Shown here: positions 14,045 to 14,313 of the stretch, in pieces
How positions within the stretch are numbered: position 1 is the stretch's first letter
How the letters are laid out: each line of letters begins with the position of its first letter
Assembly (NCBI GenBank): GCA_947072265.1
Contig: CAMTHN010000009.1
Span: forward strand, 1 to 14,313
DNA from: an uncultured Clostridia bacterium
Lineage (GTDB): Bacteria > Bacillota > Clostridia > Oscillospirales > Ruminococcaceae
Direction of reading: 5' to 3'
Length of the DNA: 14,313 nucleotides
Program-made: the position numbers and the translations under genes
Notes under the pieces: generated by a model
The model's input: the letters and a program-made list of their open reading frames with translations, nothing else
Database searches by the model: none
What the model was told of the DNA's origin: nothing

Positions 14045-14248
14045 TTATTGATCTAGTGTAGAATTTTTTTTAAAGAGAAGAGAAATACACCAGATACCGG
14101 ATATTCCAACTATTATAAAAATAATACGACTTAGTATAGAATCCTGTCCACCGAATAAAGCACCAACAATATCAAAGTTAAATATACCAATAGAACCCCA
14201 GTTTAGAGATCCAATTATAGATAAAATTAGGGCTAATTTGTCTATCAT
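14045..14248 (-). CDS. DUF378 family small membrane protein (YuzA-like)
   Basis: A 67-residue protein with two hydrophobic helices, about 5-25 and 40-58. The connecting pattern SLNWGSIGIFNFDIVGALFGG (about 14-34), followed by ISRIIF-like residues, matches DUF378. Members occur widely in bacteria and have no proven function. The start is the ATG at 14246-14248, with GGAGGA (14254-14259) 5 nt before it. The frame remains open further upstream, but those residues are not family-like and lack a ribosome binding site. Upstream, TTGTCA (minus strand, 14287-14292) may be a -35 box, though the matching -10 is poor. Confidence 0.9.
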   Translation of the reverse strand: MIDKLALILSIIGSLNWGSIGIFNFDIVGALFGGQDSILSRIIFIIVGISGIWCISLLFKKNSTLDQ

Positions 14249-14285
14249 AAAAATCCTCCAATTAAATATTTTATTAAGTTTATTC

Positions 14286-14291
14286 TTGACA
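14286..14291 (+). promoter_or_regulatory. Consensus -35 box at the right edge, promoter otherwise cut off
   Basis: TTGACA is a perfect sigma-A -35 hexamer on the plus strand. A -10 at 16-18 bp spacing would fall at 14308-14315, where the window ends in CATAT. It may drive a divergent gene beyond the edge. Confidence 0.3.
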
Positions 14292-14313
14292 ATATTTATT
14301 TTTATATTCATAT

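Noticed and set aside
14249..14311. Longer form of the DUF378 protein starting at 14311
   Set aside because: The added residues do not fit the family, and the strong GGAGGA lies just before the internal ATG at 14248.

Overview
This is a very AT-rich chromosomal stretch from a low-GC, endospore-forming Firmicute, most likely a member of the Clostridia. The evidence is a YpeB germination protein, NifS/IscU-type Fe-S genes, FakA, YmdB, RecG, type III pantothenate kinase, strong GGAGG-type ribosome binding sites, and a degenerate P-type-ATPase-like protein of a kind I associate with Oscillospirales-like Clostridia. The species cannot be named from the sequence. There are no rRNA or tRNA genes, insertion sequences, phage genes or CRISPR arrays. 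Every gene of ordinary size looks intact, except the first, which is cut by the window edge.

Layout. (1) 1-1637, plus strand: the 3' part of a pseudo-P-type ATPase, overlapped by a GNAT acetyltransferase whose last codons form a terminator stem. (2) 1649-2139: rnhA (RNase HI) with its own promoter. (3) 2175-3938: the Fe-S assembly pair iscS-iscU, read from a promoter lying inside a perfect 13-bp inverted repeat and closed by a strong two-way terminator. (4) 3937-4092, minus strand: a probable 51-codon gene not recognised here. (5) 4219-5568, plus strand: ypeB, without a neighbouring sleB. (6) 5609-11366, minus strand: an ATPase with two P-loop repeats, then ymdB, fakA and recG. A 57-nt hairpin lies between ymdB and fakA. 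(7) 11516-12590, plus strand: pduL (phosphotransacylase) and a conserved small protein, each with its own promoter. (8) 12767-14033, plus strand: a mazF/ndoA endoribonuclease with no adjacent antitoxin, then coaX (pantothenate kinase), preceded by AT-rich direct and inverted repeats. (9) 14045-14248, minus strand: a small DUF378 membrane protein, convergent with coaX.

Most of the window is housekeeping: Fe-S assembly, DNA/RNA metabolism, fatty acid phosphorylation, CoA synthesis, acyl-phosphate metabolism and spore germination. No multi-gene novel system stands out. The points most worth a second look are the operator-like palindromes built into the iscS, ymdB and coaX promoters, the small gene at 3937-4092, two proteins whose catalytic nucleotide motifs have decayed (the P-type ATPase relative and the second half of the P-loop ATPase), and the antitoxin-less mazF whose leader can pair with its own ribosome binding site.
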